The position numbers and the translations under genes were made by a program. Below are positions 23,873 to 31,255 of a stretch of 35,484 nucleotides of DNA, one piece after another (position 1 is the first letter of the stretch; every line of letters begins with the position of its first letter). The stretch is from DATEOR01 sp035296905. GTDB lineage: Bacteria > Actinomycetota > Thermoleophilia > Gaiellales > Gaiellaceae. The notes beneath the pieces were generated by a model that worked only from the letters and a program-made list of their open reading frames with translations, was not told the origin of the DNA and searched no databases. The DNA is taken from positions 1 through 35,484 of the forward strand of contig DATHAA010000080.1 in NCBI GenBank assembly GCA_035296905.1, read 5' to 3'.

Positions 23873-24682
23873 GTGAACATCGCGGTCGTGGGCCACGTCG
23901 AGTGGATCGAGTTCGTCCGGGTCGACCACGTGCCGAAGGCGGGCGAGATCCTCCACGCGGGCGAGACGTGGTGCGAGGCGGCCGGAGGAGGCGCGGTCGC
24001 CGCGGTGCAGCTGGCACGTCTCGCCGGGTCGAGCACCCTCTTCACCGCGATCGGCGACGACGAGCTCGGCGAGAAAGTCGTCCCGGAGCTCGAGCGCCAC
24101 GGAGTCACCGTGCACGCGGCCGTGCGCCGGGAGCCGCAGCGCCGCGGCTTCACGTACATCGACTCGGCGGGGGAGAGAACGATCACCGTCATCGGAGAGC
24201 GCCTTGGCCCGCGGCGCTCCGAAGACCTCCCGTGGGACGAGCTCGCCGGAGTAGACGGCGTCTACTTCGTGAGCGGGGACGCGGCTTCCCTCAAAGCCGC
24301 TCGCGAGTCGAAGGTGCTTGTCGCGACCGCCCGCTCGCTCGCGACGCTGGCCGAAGGCCGTGTCGAGCTGGACGCGCTCGTCCGGAGCCGAAACGATCAG
24401 GGCGAGACGTATCGCCCCGGCGACCTCGAGCCTCCACCGCGGACCGACGTCGCGACGGCCGGGTCTCAGGGTGGGACGTTCACCTCCCCGGGTGGTGCGC
24501 CGACCCACTTCCCGCCGGCGCCCGCGCCGGGGCCGCTCCAGGATGCCTACGGCGCGGGGGACAGCTTTGCCGCCGGGCTCACGTATGGGCTCGCCGAGGG
24601 GCTGCCGGTGGACGAGGCTGTTTCGCTCGGGGCACGCTCAGGAGCGGCCGCGTTGTCGAGACGCGGCGCCCACGGCGCCTAG
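23873..24682 (+). CDS. PfkB/ribokinase family carbohydrate kinase
   Basis: Kinase of 269 residues, somewhat short for PfkB. The substrate motif AAGGGAVAAVQLARLAG is near residue 40, and the catalytic block DAYGAGDSFAAGLTYG lies near 225, with the Asp of GAGD as predicted base. Between them the region after VDGVYFVSGDAASLKAA is compressed and includes a Pro-rich stretch near APTHFPPAPAPGP, unlike the other kinase in this window. Start is a GTG; no strong ribosome site is visible. It diverges from the sigma factor and its stop overlaps the stop of the small minus-strand gene within CTAG. Substrate unknown; not obviously part of either neighbour operon. Confidence 0.83.
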   Translation: MNIAVVGHVEWIEFVRVDHVPKAGEILHAGETWCEAAGGGAVAAVQLARLAGSSTLFTAIGDDELGEKVVPELERHGVTVHAAVRREPQRRGFTYIDSAGERTITVIGERLGPRRSEDLPWDELAGVDGVYFVSGDAASLKAARESKVLVATARSLATLAEGRVELDALVRSRNDQGETYRPGDLEPPPRTDVATAGSQGGTFTSPGGAPTHFPPAPAPGPLQDAYGAGDSFAAGLTYGLAEGLPVDEAVSLGARSGAAALSRRGAHGA

Positions 24683-24831
24683 GCCGATCGTTCGCTGAGC
24701 CGGTCGAGGATGTAGCCGGCGTACCAGGTCGGCCAGTCCTCGTCGCGGTGCCCGAGGCCGCGCTCGTACTCGCCGTGGGCGCTCTCGGCTTCCTTCAGCA
24801 GCTCGGCCAGCTCTTTTCGCGTCACATCCAT
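24679..24831 (-). CDS. Conserved-looking 50-residue acidic small protein
   Basis: A 50-residue protein, MDVTRKELAELLKEAESAHG followed by EYERGLGHRDEDWPTWYAGY, then ILDRLSERSA. AAGGAG lies 6 bases before the ATG. The pattern of a helix followed by EDWPTWYAxYILDRL looks like a real, folded actinobacterial small protein whose function I do not know. The gene converges with the kinase and shares the last 4 bases with it (CTAG read on both strands). Its 5' end is 26 bases upstream of the mraZ promoter on the other strand, so transcription is divergent from the dcw cluster. Confidence 0.72.
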   Translation of the reverse strand: MDVTRKELAELLKEAESAHGEYERGLGHRDEDWPTWYAGYILDRLSERSA

Positions 24832-24856
24832 GGTGGCTCCTTGTGGTGATCGGGGG

Positions 24857-24885
24857 TTGCCAAGTGGTGGTTTGTGGTTTACAGT
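24857..24885 (+). promoter_or_regulatory. Sigma-70-like promoter of mraZ/dcw
   Basis: TTGCCA at 24857-24862 and TACAGT at 24880-24885 are separated by exactly 17 bases, a good fit to a housekeeping sigma promoter in a GC-rich genome. Transcription would start near 24892, leaving a leader of about 28 bases before mraZ. It sits in the divergent region between the 50-residue gene and the dcw cluster. Confidence 0.6.
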
Positions 24886-24902
24886 GGGGCGAAGTGGGGA
24901 TC
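24863..24902 (+). promoter_or_regulatory. Four MraZ-box-like repeats, 10 bp period
   Basis: Pentamers AGTGG (24863), TGTGG (24873), AGTGG (24883) and AGTGG (24893) recur at an exact 10 bp interval; the last two are AGTGGGG. MraZ is known in Escherichia coli to bind TGGG-containing repeats spaced by one helical turn upstream of its own gene. The repeats lie between and downstream of the -35 and -10 elements, where a bound MraZ ring would block RNA polymerase, implying autorepression of the whole cluster. Confidence 0.7.
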
Positions 24903-24919
24903 AAGCCTCAGGCGGTTGG

Positions 24920-25354
24920 ATGCTACTCGGCGAATACGAGCACACCCTCGACGACAAAAACCGGCTCACCCTCCCGGCCAAGTTCCGCCAGGCCTTCGAG
25001 GGCGAGGTCGTCGTGTCGCGCGGGCTCGACGGTTGTCTCTTTGTGTTCACCCGCGACAACTGGGATTCCTTCGTGGCCGCCCAGCTCGAAGGCCTCAACC
25101 CTTTTAGCAAGGAGGCGCGCCAGATGAGCCGCTATATGTTCGCGGGCGCCGCCGAGACCGAGCTGGACAAGCAGGGCCGGATGATGGTTCCCCCCGCGCT
25201 CCTCGAGCACGCAGGCCTTGGCCGCGAGGTCGTCGTCGCGGGCGTCCGCGACCACGTCGAGATCTGGGACCGCGCCTCATGGAAAACGCAAATCGAAGAG
25301 GTCGAAGGGAGTGTGGAGCTTGTTGCCGAGCGCCTTGCAGCGAAGCAGGACTGA
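24920..25354 (+). CDS. mraZ: Transcriptional regulator/division protein MraZ
   Basis: DNA-binding protein of 144 residues and first gene of the dcw cluster. It has two AbrB/SpoVT-like swapped-hairpin repeats: GEYEHTLDDKNRLTLPAKFR at residues 4-23 and AAETELDKQGRMMVPPALLE in the second half, each with the conserved Asp-x-x-x-Arg element. MraZ forms rings that bind the promoter repeats just upstream. The ATG at 24920 gives the family's standard N terminus; a GTG at 24830 would add 30 residues that do not fit. The gene's end overlaps rsmH. Confidence 0.95.
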   Translation: MLLGEYEHTLDDKNRLTLPAKFRQAFEGEVVVSRGLDGCLFVFTRDNWDSFVAAQLEGLNPFSKEARQMSRYMFAGAAETELDKQGRMMVPPALLEHAGLGREVVVAGVRDHVEIWDRASWKTQIEEVEGSVELVAERLAAKQD

Positions 25355-26285
25355 CCACGTCCCCGTCCTCGCGGACGAGGTGCGGGGGCTCCTCGCCGTC
25401 ACGCCGGGAGAGACCGTCGTCGACGCAACCTTCGGCGCGGGCGGGCACGCACGCGTCCTCGCCGCCGGCCTGAAGGGGAAGGGCCGCTTCATCGCGATCG
25501 ACCGCGACTCGACCGTGCGCCCATTCTTCGAACGCTTCGAGCGCGAGGCGGGCGTGCAGGCGCGCTTCCTCCGGGGCGAGCTCTCCGTCGTCCTCACCCA
25601 GCTCGGCGCGAACGGCGTCGAGGCAGACGCGATTCTCATCGACCTCGGCGTCTCGAGCATGCAGATCGACCGGCCCGAGCGCGGCTTCTCGTACGCGGTC
25701 GACGCGCCGCTCGACATGCGCATGGACCCCTCCAGTGAGTTGAGCGCCAAGCAGATCGTCAACGAATGGGACGAGCGCGAGCTGGCGACGATCTTTCGCC
25801 GTTACGGGGAGGAGCGCTTTGCACGCCAGATCGCCCAGGCGATCGTCCGCCGCCGCCAGGAGAAGGAGTTCGAGCGCACGGGCGAGCTCGTCGACGTCGT
25901 CAAGTCGTCCATCCCGGCACCGCGCCGCTTCGGAGACGGCCATCCTGCGAAGCGCGTGTTCCAGGCGCTCAGGATCGCCGTCAACGAGGAGCTCGACTCG
26001 CTCGAGCGCGCGCTCCCGGCCGCGCTTGCCATGCTGCGGCCGGGCGGACGACTCGCAGTCATCAGCTTCCATTCCCTCGAAGACCGCATGGTCAAGCGCT
26101 TTTTCGCCGCCCAGGCACGCGGGTGCACGTGCCCGCCCGAGCTTCCCGTCTGCGTCTGCGGGAACGAGCCGACGATGCGTCTCCTGACGCGCAAGGCCGT
26201 TCGCCCGTCGCCGCAGGAAACCGCCGAGAACCCGCGCTCGGCGTCGGCGAAGCTGCGGGCGGCAGTCAAGGTGGGGAACGACTGA
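25311..26285 (+). CDS. rsmH: 16S rRNA (cytosine-1402-N4)-methyltransferase RsmH (MraW)
   Basis: SAM-dependent methyltransferase of about 321-324 residues acting on C1402 of 16S rRNA. Visible blocks are DHVPVLADEVRGLL, the SAM motif VVDATFGAGGHARVL, ADAILIDLGVSSMQID, RGFSYAVDAPLDMRMD and ISFHSLEDRMVKRFF. The Cys-rich stretch CTCPPELPVCVCG is a normal feature near the C terminus. Start is uncertain: a GTG at 25311 or a TTG at 25320, the latter 8 bases after AAGGGAG. Both overlap the mraZ end. The TGA shares an A with the ATG of the next gene. Confidence 0.94.
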   Translation: MWSLLPSALQRSRTDHVPVLADEVRGLLAVTPGETVVDATFGAGGHARVLAAGLKGKGRFIAIDRDSTVRPFFERFEREAGVQARFLRGELSVVLTQLGANGVEADAILIDLGVSSMQIDRPERGFSYAVDAPLDMRMDPSSELSAKQIVNEWDERELATIFRRYGEERFARQIAQAIVRRRQEKEFERTGELVDVVKSSIPAPRRFGDGHPAKRVFQALRIAVNEELDSLERALPAALAMLRPGGRLAVISFHSLEDRMVKRFFAAQARGCTCPPELPVCVCGNEPTMRLLTRKAVRPSPQETAENPRSASAKLRAAVKVGND

Positions 26286-26677
26286 TGGCGAGCTTCGCGC
26301 CCGCCACTGCGAGAGCGTACGCGCCGGCGGAGCGACGCCGGAAGCCGGCCGCTCCGCCTCGGACGCAGTCACGGCCCCGGCGCGCTGCTCGTCCCGAGGC
26401 CCGGCCGCGAGTCGCCGGAGGCGTTTTCTGGATCGTGATCGTCGCGGTGCTCCTCGCCGGCATCGTGGCCCTGAACGTCGCCGTCCTCCGCCTGAACATG
26501 CAGGTCGAGCAGCTCGACAACCAGCGCGACGAGCTCGTCTCCAAGCGCGAGAACATCCAGTCGCAGCTGTCGTCGACGGCCGCCGCCGGGCGGATCGAGG
26601 AAATCGCCACGAAGACGCTCCACCTGGGTGCGCCGGCTTCGACCACGTACCTCGAGCTCGGGCACCACGGGCCCTAG
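26285..26677 (+). CDS. ftsL: FtsL-like septum protein
   Basis: Single-pass membrane protein of 130 residues in the position of ftsL. A basic, Pro-rich cytoplasmic tail (residues 1-43) is followed by the transmembrane segment VFWIVIVAVLLAGIVALNVA and a coiled-coil starting at LRLNMQVEQLDNQRDELVSK. FtsL proteins are poorly conserved, so the call rests on topology, size and position between rsmH and the transpeptidase gene. The coiled-coil would pair with the FtsB-like partner in the divisome. A TGATG junction with rsmH shows coupling. Confidence 0.8.
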   Translation: MASFAPATARAYAPAERRRKPAAPPRTQSRPRRAARPEARPRVAGGVFWIVIVAVLLAGIVALNVAVLRLNMQVEQLDNQRDELVSKRENIQSQLSSTAAAGRIEEIATKTLHLGAPASTTYLELGHHGP

Positions 26678-26680
26678 ACA

Positions 26681-28342
26681 ATGACCGCGCGGGTCGCGAA
26701 CCGGCGCATTCGCCTTCTCATCGCTCTCTTCGCGGCCGTCTTCGCCGTCGCGCTCCTTCGCGCGGGCTGGCTGCAGGCCGTGCGCGCGCAGGCGCTCGGG
26801 AACCTGGCGACGAACCAGCACCGAGAGACGATCGAGGTGCCGCCTCACCGCGGAACGGTGTACGACCGCCGCGGCGTCGAGCTCGCGATCGGCTCGCGCG
26901 CAACGACCATCTACGCCAACCCGGGTCAGATCCGCGATCCACGCGCGGCGGCGATCGCCGTGGAGCAGAGCCTCGGCCTTGACGCGGACAAGGTGTATCC
27001 GCTGCTCGCGGACCGTTCGCGCGGATTCGTCTACGTCGAGCGCCAGGCCGACCCGGGCCTCGCGCAGTCGCTCCAGGACAAGCACATCCAGGGATTCGGG
27101 TTCTACGACGAGGAGCGGCGCGACTATCCGCAGAAGAGGATCGGCGCCTCGGTCCTCGGCTACGCGGGCGTCGACAACAAGGGTCTCGCCGGCCTCGAGC
27201 TCGAACTCGACAAGACACTCACCGGCACGCGCGGCGAGAAGACGATCGTCAAGGACCCTTTCGGGCACACCCTTCAGGTCGTCGACTCGAAGCCAGGGAG
27301 CGACGGGAAGAACGTCTACCTCACGCTCGACCAATCGATCCAGGGCCAGGTCGAGCGCGTGCTCGAAGAGACGCGGACGCGGTGGGCCGCCAAGTCCGCG
27401 AGCGCGATCGTCATGGACCCCCGCACCGGCGGGATCCTCGCCATCGCGAACGACCCCGGCTACGACGCGAACAAATTCCCCGACGTGTCGCAGGATCGGC
27501 AGCGAAACCGCGCTGTGACGGACACGTACGAGCCCGGCTCGACCTTCAAGATCGTGACGATCTCGGGTGCGCTTGAGACCGGCATCGTGACGCCGAAGAC
27601 GAAGTTCACCCTGCCCTACGAGATCCAGGTCGCCGACCGGAAGATCCACGACGCCGAGTCGCGCGGGACGCAGAAGATGACCACCGACGAGATCCTCTCG
27701 CGCTCGTCCAATGTCGGCGTCGTCACGATCGCCGAGGCGCTTGGCCAGACCCGCGTCAACGACTGGATCCACCGCTTCGGCTTCGGCCGGCCGACTGGGA
27801 TCGACTTTCCCGGCGAGAGCAAGGGGATCGTCCTCGCGCCCGAAGAGTGGTCGGGCTCGACGATCGGCAACGTCCCCATCGGTCAGGGCATTGCAGTGAC
27901 GCCGGTGCAGATGATCGCCGCCTACGGCGCGCTCGCGAACAGGGGCGTTCTCATCGAGCCACATCTCGTCGATCGGGTCGGGGACGGCGAGCGGGTGCAG
28001 GCCGCACGGCGACGGGTCGTTTCCACGCAGACCGCGGACCAGGTGCGCCACATGCTGCGCGAGGTCGTCGAGGAGGGGTCGGGCACCGCCGCGCAGGTCC
28101 CCGGCTACCGGATCGCTGGCAAGACCGGCACCGCGGCGAAGCCCGACGGTGCGGGCGGGTACTCGACGTCGGCCTACGTGGCCTCGTTCGTCGGGTTCGT
28201 GCCGGCCAAGCACCCGAGCCTGGTCATCCTGGTGACCGTGGACGAGCCGCGCGGAGCCATCTGGGGCGGGGTGGTGGCGGCGCCGGCATTCGCCGAGATC
28301 GCCAAGTTCGCCTTGCAATACCTCGAGATTCCGCCCGACTAG
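26681..28342 (+). CDS. ftsI: Division-type penicillin-binding protein (FtsI/PBP2 class B)
   Basis: Peptidoglycan D,D-transpeptidase of 553 residues, anchored by an N-terminal helix RLLIALFAAVFAVALLRAGW. The dimerisation domain contains PPHRGTVYDRRGVELA. The catalytic domain has the SxxK box at Ser287-Lys290 (PGSTFKIV), SxN at Ser342-Asn344 (RSSNVGV) and KTG at 481-483 (GKTGTAAK), all intact. No PASTA domain follows. The gene begins 3 bases after the ftsL-like stop. With the FtsW gene downstream it would make the septal peptidoglycan synthase. Confidence 0.93.
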   Translation: MTARVANRRIRLLIALFAAVFAVALLRAGWLQAVRAQALGNLATNQHRETIEVPPHRGTVYDRRGVELAIGSRATTIYANPGQIRDPRAAAIAVEQSLGLDADKVYPLLADRSRGFVYVERQADPGLAQSLQDKHIQGFGFYDEERRDYPQKRIGASVLGYAGVDNKGLAGLELELDKTLTGTRGEKTIVKDPFGHTLQVVDSKPGSDGKNVYLTLDQSIQGQVERVLEETRTRWAAKSASAIVMDPRTGGILAIANDPGYDANKFPDVSQDRQRNRAVTDTYEPGSTFKIVTISGALETGIVTPKTKFTLPYEIQVADRKIHDAESRGTQKMTTDEILSRSSNVGVVTIAEALGQTRVNDWIHRFGFGRPTGIDFPGESKGIVLAPEEWSGSTIGNVPIGQGIAVTPVQMIAAYGALANRGVLIEPHLVDRVGDGERVQAARRRVVSTQTADQVRHMLREVVEEGSGTAAQVPGYRIAGKTGTAAKPDGAGGYSTSAYVASFVGFVPAKHPSLVILVTVDEPRGAIWGGVVAAPAFAEIAKFALQYLEIPPD

Positions 28343-28475
28343 CCGGGGCCACCGCGGGCCTCCCTCCACTTCGATTCTAACGCTGAGAAGTGCGCGTGTG
28401 GCGCGCGAAACGTCAAATATCCGTGCAAAAGAAGGGTTTTTCAGACGCGCGACCCATCCGGACCGAGAGGCCCCG
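28343..28475. other. 133-bp AT-richer spacer before murE
   Basis: This is the only real gap in the dcw cluster. Bases 28405-28450 are distinctly AT-richer than their surroundings. A GTG at 28398 keeps the frame of murE open, but the codons it would add are low-GC3 (TCA, AAT, AAA, TTT, AGA), unlike every neighbouring gene, so I treat it as non-coding. TAGAAT at 28480-28485 could be a -10 box but no good -35 lies at the proper distance. An internal promoter is possible, not shown. Confidence 0.4.
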
Positions 28476-29936
28476 TTGCTAGAATCCGGCCCCATCGACC
28501 TTGAGCTCCTGGCCCACGCCGTGCACGCCACGCGCGCCGCGAACCCGGCCCCCGTCGACGTCACCGACCTGGCCTACGACGCACGTGGCGTGACTCCGGG
28601 GGCTCTCTTCGTCTGCGTCCCCGGGATGAAGGCCGACGGGCACGACTTCGCGCCGCAGGCCGTCGCCGGCGGCGCCGCAGCACTGATCGTCGAGCGCGAG
28701 CTCGACGTGCCGGTGCCGCAGCTCCTCGTCGCGGACGCCCGTGAGGCGATGGCCCTCGCGGCCGACGCCTTCTTCGGCCACCCGACGCGCGAGCTCGAGG
28801 TCGCCGGGGTCACCGGGACGAACGGAAAGACGACGACCGCCTTCATTCTTTTTGCCATCCTCGCCGCGGCCGGCCGGCGCCCGGGTCTCCTCGGCACTAT
28901 CGAGAACCGGGTCGGAGGCGAGCGGCGCGCCGCGGTCCGCACGACCTCAGAGGCGATCGATGTCCAGCGCCTTCTGCGCGAGATGCTCGACGCCGGCGAC
29001 AGGAGCGTGGCAATGGAGGCCACGTCCCACGGCTCCGCCTTGAAGCGCCTGCTCGGCATGCGCTTCGCCGTCCTCGTCTTCACGAACCTGAGCCAGGACC
29101 ACCTCGACTTTCACGGGACGCTCGAGGACTACTACGACGCGAAGCTCCGGCTCTTCACCGAGCCCGACCTGGATGGAGGCAGGCCTCCGGCGGTCGTCAA
29201 CGTCGGAGACGCGTATGGCCGGCGGCTCGCCCAGGAGCTCCGCGACATCGGCGACGAGCCGGTGACCTTCGAGCTTGCGGACGCCCAGGATCTCGAGCTG
29301 ACCGCTGGCGGCGCCCGCTTCACCGTCGCCGGCATCCCGCTCGAGACGAAGCTCCGCGGCCGCTTCAACGTCGAGAACGTCCTCGGGGCCGTGAAGGCCG
29401 CACGCCTCCTCGGGATCGAGTCGCAGGCGATCGCCACCGGCGTCGCGCACGTGACCGGGGTGCCGGGCCGCTTCGAGGCCGTGGACGAGGGTCAGCCGTT
29501 CACGGTCCTCGTCGACTACGCGCACACGCCGGAGGCGCTCGAGAATGTTCTCACGGAGGCACGCGAGATCACGGCCGGCCGCCTCGTCTGCGTCTTCGGA
29601 TGCGGCGGCGACCGCGACCGGAGCAAGAGGCCGCTCATGGGCGAGGTCGTCACCCGCCTCGCCGATTCGGCGATCGTCACCTCCGACAACCCGCGGAGCG
29701 AAGAGCCGCAGGCGATCATCGACGAGATCGTTGCGGGGATGTCCGGCGATCCGGAGGTGGAGCCCGACCGCGAGGACGCCATCACATCCGCTTTCGAGCG
29801 GGTCGGTGAGGGGGACGTCGTCGTGATCGCCGGCAAGGGCCACGAGCAGGGACAGGAGTTTGCCGACCGGGTCGTCCCGTTCGACGACCGGGAGGTCGCG
29901 CGCGAGACGCTGCGCCGACTGGCGGCCCGGGCATGA
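28476..29936 (+). CDS. murE: UDP-MurNAc-tripeptide synthetase MurE
   Basis: Cytoplasmic Mur ligase adding the third residue of the peptidoglycan stem peptide; 486 residues from the TTG at 28476. The domains are the N-terminal UDP-binding part (LAYDARGVTPGALFVCVPG), the central ATP site EVAGVTGTNGKTTTAFIL with VFTNLSQDHLDFHGT, and the C-terminal domain with VDYAHTPEALENVL. The motif SDNPRSEEP holds the Arg used to recognise meso-diaminopimelate. An upstream GTG (28398) would give 512 residues but adds atypical codons; GAGAGG lies about 6 bases before the TTG. It overlaps murF by 4 bp. Confidence 0.94.
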   Translation: MLESGPIDLELLAHAVHATRAANPAPVDVTDLAYDARGVTPGALFVCVPGMKADGHDFAPQAVAGGAAALIVERELDVPVPQLLVADAREAMALAADAFFGHPTRELEVAGVTGTNGKTTTAFILFAILAAAGRRPGLLGTIENRVGGERRAAVRTTSEAIDVQRLLREMLDAGDRSVAMEATSHGSALKRLLGMRFAVLVFTNLSQDHLDFHGTLEDYYDAKLRLFTEPDLDGGRPPAVVNVGDAYGRRLAQELRDIGDEPVTFELADAQDLELTAGGARFTVAGIPLETKLRGRFNVENVLGAVKAARLLGIESQAIATGVAHVTGVPGRFEAVDEGQPFTVLVDYAHTPEALENVLTEAREITAGRLVCVFGCGGDRDRSKRPLMGEVVTRLADSAIVTSDNPRSEEPQAIIDEIVAGMSGDPEVEPDREDAITSAFERVGEGDVVVIAGKGHEQGQEFADRVVPFDDREVARETLRRLAARA

Positions 29937-31246
29937 TCCCGCTCACGCTCGAGGAGATCGGCCGCGTCGCCACCGGCGAGATGCGACCCGGATCCGGAGA
30001 GCCCGTCACCGGGGTGACCATCGACTCGCGGCGCGTGGAACCGGGCGACCTCTTCGTCGCGGTGGGGCGGGGCGTCGAATTCGCGGACGAGGCTCTCGAG
30101 GCCGGGGCGGCGGCGGCGCTTGTCCCGGAGGACGCCTTCGCCGCTCTCGCGGGGATCGCGCGCGAAGTCCGCTCGCGGAGCGCCGCGAACGTCGTTGCCG
30201 TCACGGGCTCGACCGCGAAGACCTCGACGAAGGACATCCTCGCCGCGCTCTGCCGGCCGCACGCGCGCACGGTGGCGGCGGAGGGAAGCCAGAACAACGA
30301 GGTCGGCCTGCCCCTGACGCTGTGCAAGCTCGATCCGGACACCGAGGTCGCGGTCGTCGAGATGGGCATGCGGGGCCTCGGGCAGATCGCCGAGCTCTGC
30401 GAGATCGCGCGGCCGGACGTGGGGATCGTCACGGCGGTCGGCCCCGTCCACCTCGAGCTCCTCGGCACGGTCGGGCGCGTTGCGCAGGCGAAGGCCGAGC
30501 TGATCGAAGCGCTACCGCCGGGCGGGACGGCCGTCGTGCCGGCCAACCAGCCCTACCTCGAGCCGTACCTGACGCGAACCGACATCGAGATCTACCGCTT
30601 CGGTGAGGGCGGCGACGTCTCGCTCACCTACTTCGCGGCCCACGACGGACAGGCCCGCCTCAAGGTGACGGCGTTCGGGCGGCCGCTCACCCTCGAATTC
30701 AGCTTTTCCTCGCGCTACAACGCCACGAATGCGCTCGCTGCGCTCGCCGCCTACCATGCGCTCGGCCTTCCGCTCGGGAAGGCCGAGCGCGGGGCGCGCC
30801 ATGTCCAGCTCTCGCGCCTGCGCGGGGAAGAGGTCTCGCTCCCGGAGGGCGGCGTTCTCATCAACGACTGCTACAACGCGAACCCGCTCTCCATGGCGGC
30901 CGCCCTCGAGCATCTGGCCGAGCGCGCCGGCGATCACCGGAAGGTCGCGGTGCTCGGCGACATGGCGGAGCTCGGACCCGGCGCTGCGTCGTATCACCGG
31001 GACGTCGGGGCCGCCGTGGCTCGTGCCCGTGTGGACGTGCTCGTCGCGGTCGGTCCACTCGCCCGCGGCTACGTCCAAGGGGCGCGCGGCGTGCCCACGG
31101 TTCGCTGGGCACCGACGGTCGAGGCGGGGCTCACCGCGTTGCGGCAGCTCCTGCAGCCGGGCGACTGCGTGCTCGTCAAGGGCTCGCGCTCCATGGGGCT
31201 CGAGGCGATCGCGGAAGCTGTCGCCGTCGTCCCGGCTCGAAGCTAG
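29933..31246 (+). CDS. murF: UDP-MurNAc-tripeptide:D-Ala-D-Ala ligase MurF
   Basis: Last Mur ligase for the pentapeptide, 437 residues. The N-terminal domain shows VTGVTIDSRRVEPGDLFVAV. The ATP loop reads VTGSTAKTSTKD, where many Mur ligases have GxxGKT; Gly is replaced by Ala before the Lys. EGSQNNEVGLPLTLC and VVEMGMRGLGQIAELCEIA are typical MurF blocks, as is INDCYNANPLSMAAAL in the C-terminal part. The ATG overlaps the murE stop (ATGA). Confidence 0.94.
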   Translation: MIPLTLEEIGRVATGEMRPGSGEPVTGVTIDSRRVEPGDLFVAVGRGVEFADEALEAGAAAALVPEDAFAALAGIAREVRSRSAANVVAVTGSTAKTSTKDILAALCRPHARTVAAEGSQNNEVGLPLTLCKLDPDTEVAVVEMGMRGLGQIAELCEIARPDVGIVTAVGPVHLELLGTVGRVAQAKAELIEALPPGGTAVVPANQPYLEPYLTRTDIEIYRFGEGGDVSLTYFAAHDGQARLKVTAFGRPLTLEFSFSSRYNATNALAALAAYHALGLPLGKAERGARHVQLSRLRGEEVSLPEGGVLINDCYNANPLSMAAALEHLAERAGDHRKVAVLGDMAELGPGAASYHRDVGAAVARARVDVLVAVGPLARGYVQGARGVPTVRWAPTVEAGLTALRQLLQPGDCVLVKGSRSMGLEAIAEAVAVVPARS

Positions 31247-31255
31247 TCTCCGCGC

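Noticed and set aside
23831..24508. Minus-strand extension of the sigma factor frame far into the divergent kinase gene
   Set aside because: The frame stays open by chance; sigma region 2 begins just after the ATG pair at 23827-23830, and the extension has no homology I recognise.
24842..24846. A further TGTGG upstream of the mraZ promoter as a fifth MraZ box
   Set aside because: It is one base out of phase with the 10-bp series and lies upstream of the -35 element.
26369..28564. A 731-codon open frame on the minus strand opposite rsmH/ftsL/ftsI
   Set aside because: It is antisense to three well-supported genes, has no recognisable domain, and long antisense frames are expected at this GC content.
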